Of a stretch of DNA of 6,430 bases, positions 5,662 to 6,430 are shown piece by piece. The notes under the pieces were generated by a model, which made no database searches, was not told the DNA's origin, and worked only from the letters and a program-made list of their open reading frames with translations. Source of the DNA: Firmicutes bacterium UBA3932 (GTDB lineage Bacteria > Bacillota > Clostridia > Peptostreptococcales > Anaerovoracaceae); assembly GCA_002385825.1 (NCBI GenBank), contig DGEG01000172.1:2859-9288 (forward strand). The letters run 5' to 3'. Position 1 is the stretch's first letter. The number at the start of each line of letters is the position of its first letter. The translations under genes and the position numbers were made by a program.

Positions 5662-6411
5662 GCTTTTTTATAGGAATACCAATAAGCAATTCCCACAAAT
5701 AAGCCGCCTCCGACAATATTCCCCAGCGTTACAGGGATTAAGTTGTTTATAAAAAACCCGCTCCAGGTAAGATTAGACAACATTTCCTGAGAAAGGCCGG
5801 CAAGCTCTGCAAGCTCTAAAAATGCAGGATTAGAGCGAGCCATGATTCCCGCCGGTATGTAATACATGTTCGCTACGCTGTGCTCAAATCCAGAGGTAAT
5901 GAACAGCCAAATGGGGAAAAAGATTGCGAAGATCTTTCCCACCATAGATTCTGCGCCATAGGAAAGCCACACGGCCAAACATACCAACCAGTTGCACATG
6001 ATTCCCAGATAGAAAGCCGGAAGAAAAGCAAGGTTTACTTTACCTGCCGCGATCTTAACGGTCACAGCGCCAAGCAAATCGGCGCCGCTGGAAAAAAGTC
6101 CGGAATGCGCCATCATATAAGCGATAAAAAGGGAGCCGATTAAATTTCCCACATAGACGATGGCCCAATTCCGAAGCATCCGGACAGTCTTAACTTTTCT
6201 GTCGCATACCGCGGCAAGAATCAATGTGTTTCCTGTGAACAATTCTCCGCCCGCCAGAACCACCAGCATAAGTCCCGTTCCGAAGACAGCCCCTGCTAAA
6301 ACCCGTCCCAATCCGTAAGTGGAGTATTCCGCAAGGAGATTAAAGGCTGCCATATTTGAGCCTTCCGCCGCAAAAGCTATAAAGGCGCCCGCCAGAAAGC
6401 TGAGTATTAAG
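5658..6411 (-). CDS. Formate/nitrite transporter (FNT/FocA family), N-terminus missing
   Basis: About 251 genomic residues remain. FNT proteins are pentameric inner-membrane channels for formate, nitrite or related small anions, with six membrane helices per subunit. All six are visible: LILSFLAGAFIAFAA, then stretches around RVLAGAVFGTGLMLVVLAG, NWAIVYVGNLIGSLFIAYMM, FYLGIMCNWLVCLAVWLSY, KIFAIFFPIWLFITSG and NIVGGGLFVGIAYWY. Family signatures LAGGELFTGNT and GIMCNWLVCLAVW are intact, as is SGFEHSVANMYYIPAG, whose His is the conserved pore residue (FocA His209). The first helix starts right at the contig end, so perhaps 20-35 N-terminal residues are lost. The apparent start MCIRDS is adapter translation and is excluded here. 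Formate is favoured over nitrite by the one-carbon chemistry of neighbouring panB, but this is inference. Whether it shares a transcript with iclR, 61 bases downstream, is unclear; no terminator is seen. Confidence 0.93.
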
Positions 6412-6430
6412 CTGTCTCTTATACACATCT
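6412..6430. other. Nextera/Tn5 mosaic-end adapter remnant (assembly artefact)
   Basis: The final 19 bases, CTGTCTCTTATACACATCT, are exactly the reverse complement of the 19-bp Tn5 mosaic end used in Nextera libraries (AGATGTGTATAAGAGACAG). It sits at the very end of the sequence, as expected for adapter read-through kept by the assembler. On the minus strand it encodes the spurious N-terminus MCIRDS. It is not a genomic transposon end: no transposase or partner end is present. Confidence 0.97.

Noticed and set aside
6412..6430. Possible Tn5-like transposon end in the genome.
   Set aside because: It is the exact 19-bp mosaic end used in library preparation, lies at the very last base, and has no transposon content beside it. 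Adapter carry-over explains it.

Overview
The window looks like the end of an assembled contig from an anaerobic, low-to-mid-GC Firmicute (Clostridia-like). The signs are strong AGGAGG-type ribosome binding sites, a ferredoxin-linked 2-oxoacid oxidoreductase and a formate/nitrite-family channel. The lineage is inferred from gene content; there is no rRNA to confirm it. The last 19 bases (6412-6430) are not genomic. They match the Illumina Nextera/Tn5 mosaic-end adapter exactly, so the contig really ends at about 6411.

All eight genes lie on the minus strand, so the order of transcription runs from high to low coordinates. First comes a formate/nitrite transporter whose N-terminus is cut by the adapter (5658-6411). 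An IclR-family regulator with a TTG start follows (4814-5596), then panB (3926-4762), panE (2975-3892), an M20-family metallo-amidohydrolase (1714-2934), a P-loop ATPase of unknown role (988-1683), a 2x[4Fe-4S] ferredoxin subunit (690-929) and the alpha subunit of a 2-oxoacid:ferredoxin oxidoreductase (VorB-like), which runs off the left edge (1-697). Gaps are 30-61 bases, the last pair overlaps by 8 bases, and no convincing terminator lies between genes. The set reads as one operon, or as a regulator plus an operon. There is no gene-free stretch above 300 bases.

PanB and PanE normally make pantoate for coenzyme A from 2-ketoisovalerate. Here they lack panC and panD and instead sit with an IclR regulator (a family common in catabolic operons), an amidohydrolase and an oxidoreductase likely to use 2-ketoisovalerate. 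A coherent reading, which is inference only, is an anaerobic pathway that runs pantoate synthesis backwards. The M20 enzyme would split pantothenate or a related amide to pantoate. PanE, which has an Asp where NADPH-type enzymes have Arg, would oxidise pantoate to ketopantoate. PanB would remove the hydroxymethyl group to tetrahydrofolate, giving 2-ketoisovalerate. The oxidoreductase would then yield isobutyryl-CoA, CO2 and reduced ferredoxin. One-carbon units could leave as formate through the FNT channel. The competing reading is anabolic: the oxidoreductase makes 2-ketoisovalerate for PanB/PanE. The sequence alone does not settle the direction.

The regulatory DNA of most interest is a perfect tandem 10-bp repeat at 5637-5656 upstream of the IclR gene, next to a TTGATA -35-like hexamer. 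A degenerate copy lies upstream of panB.
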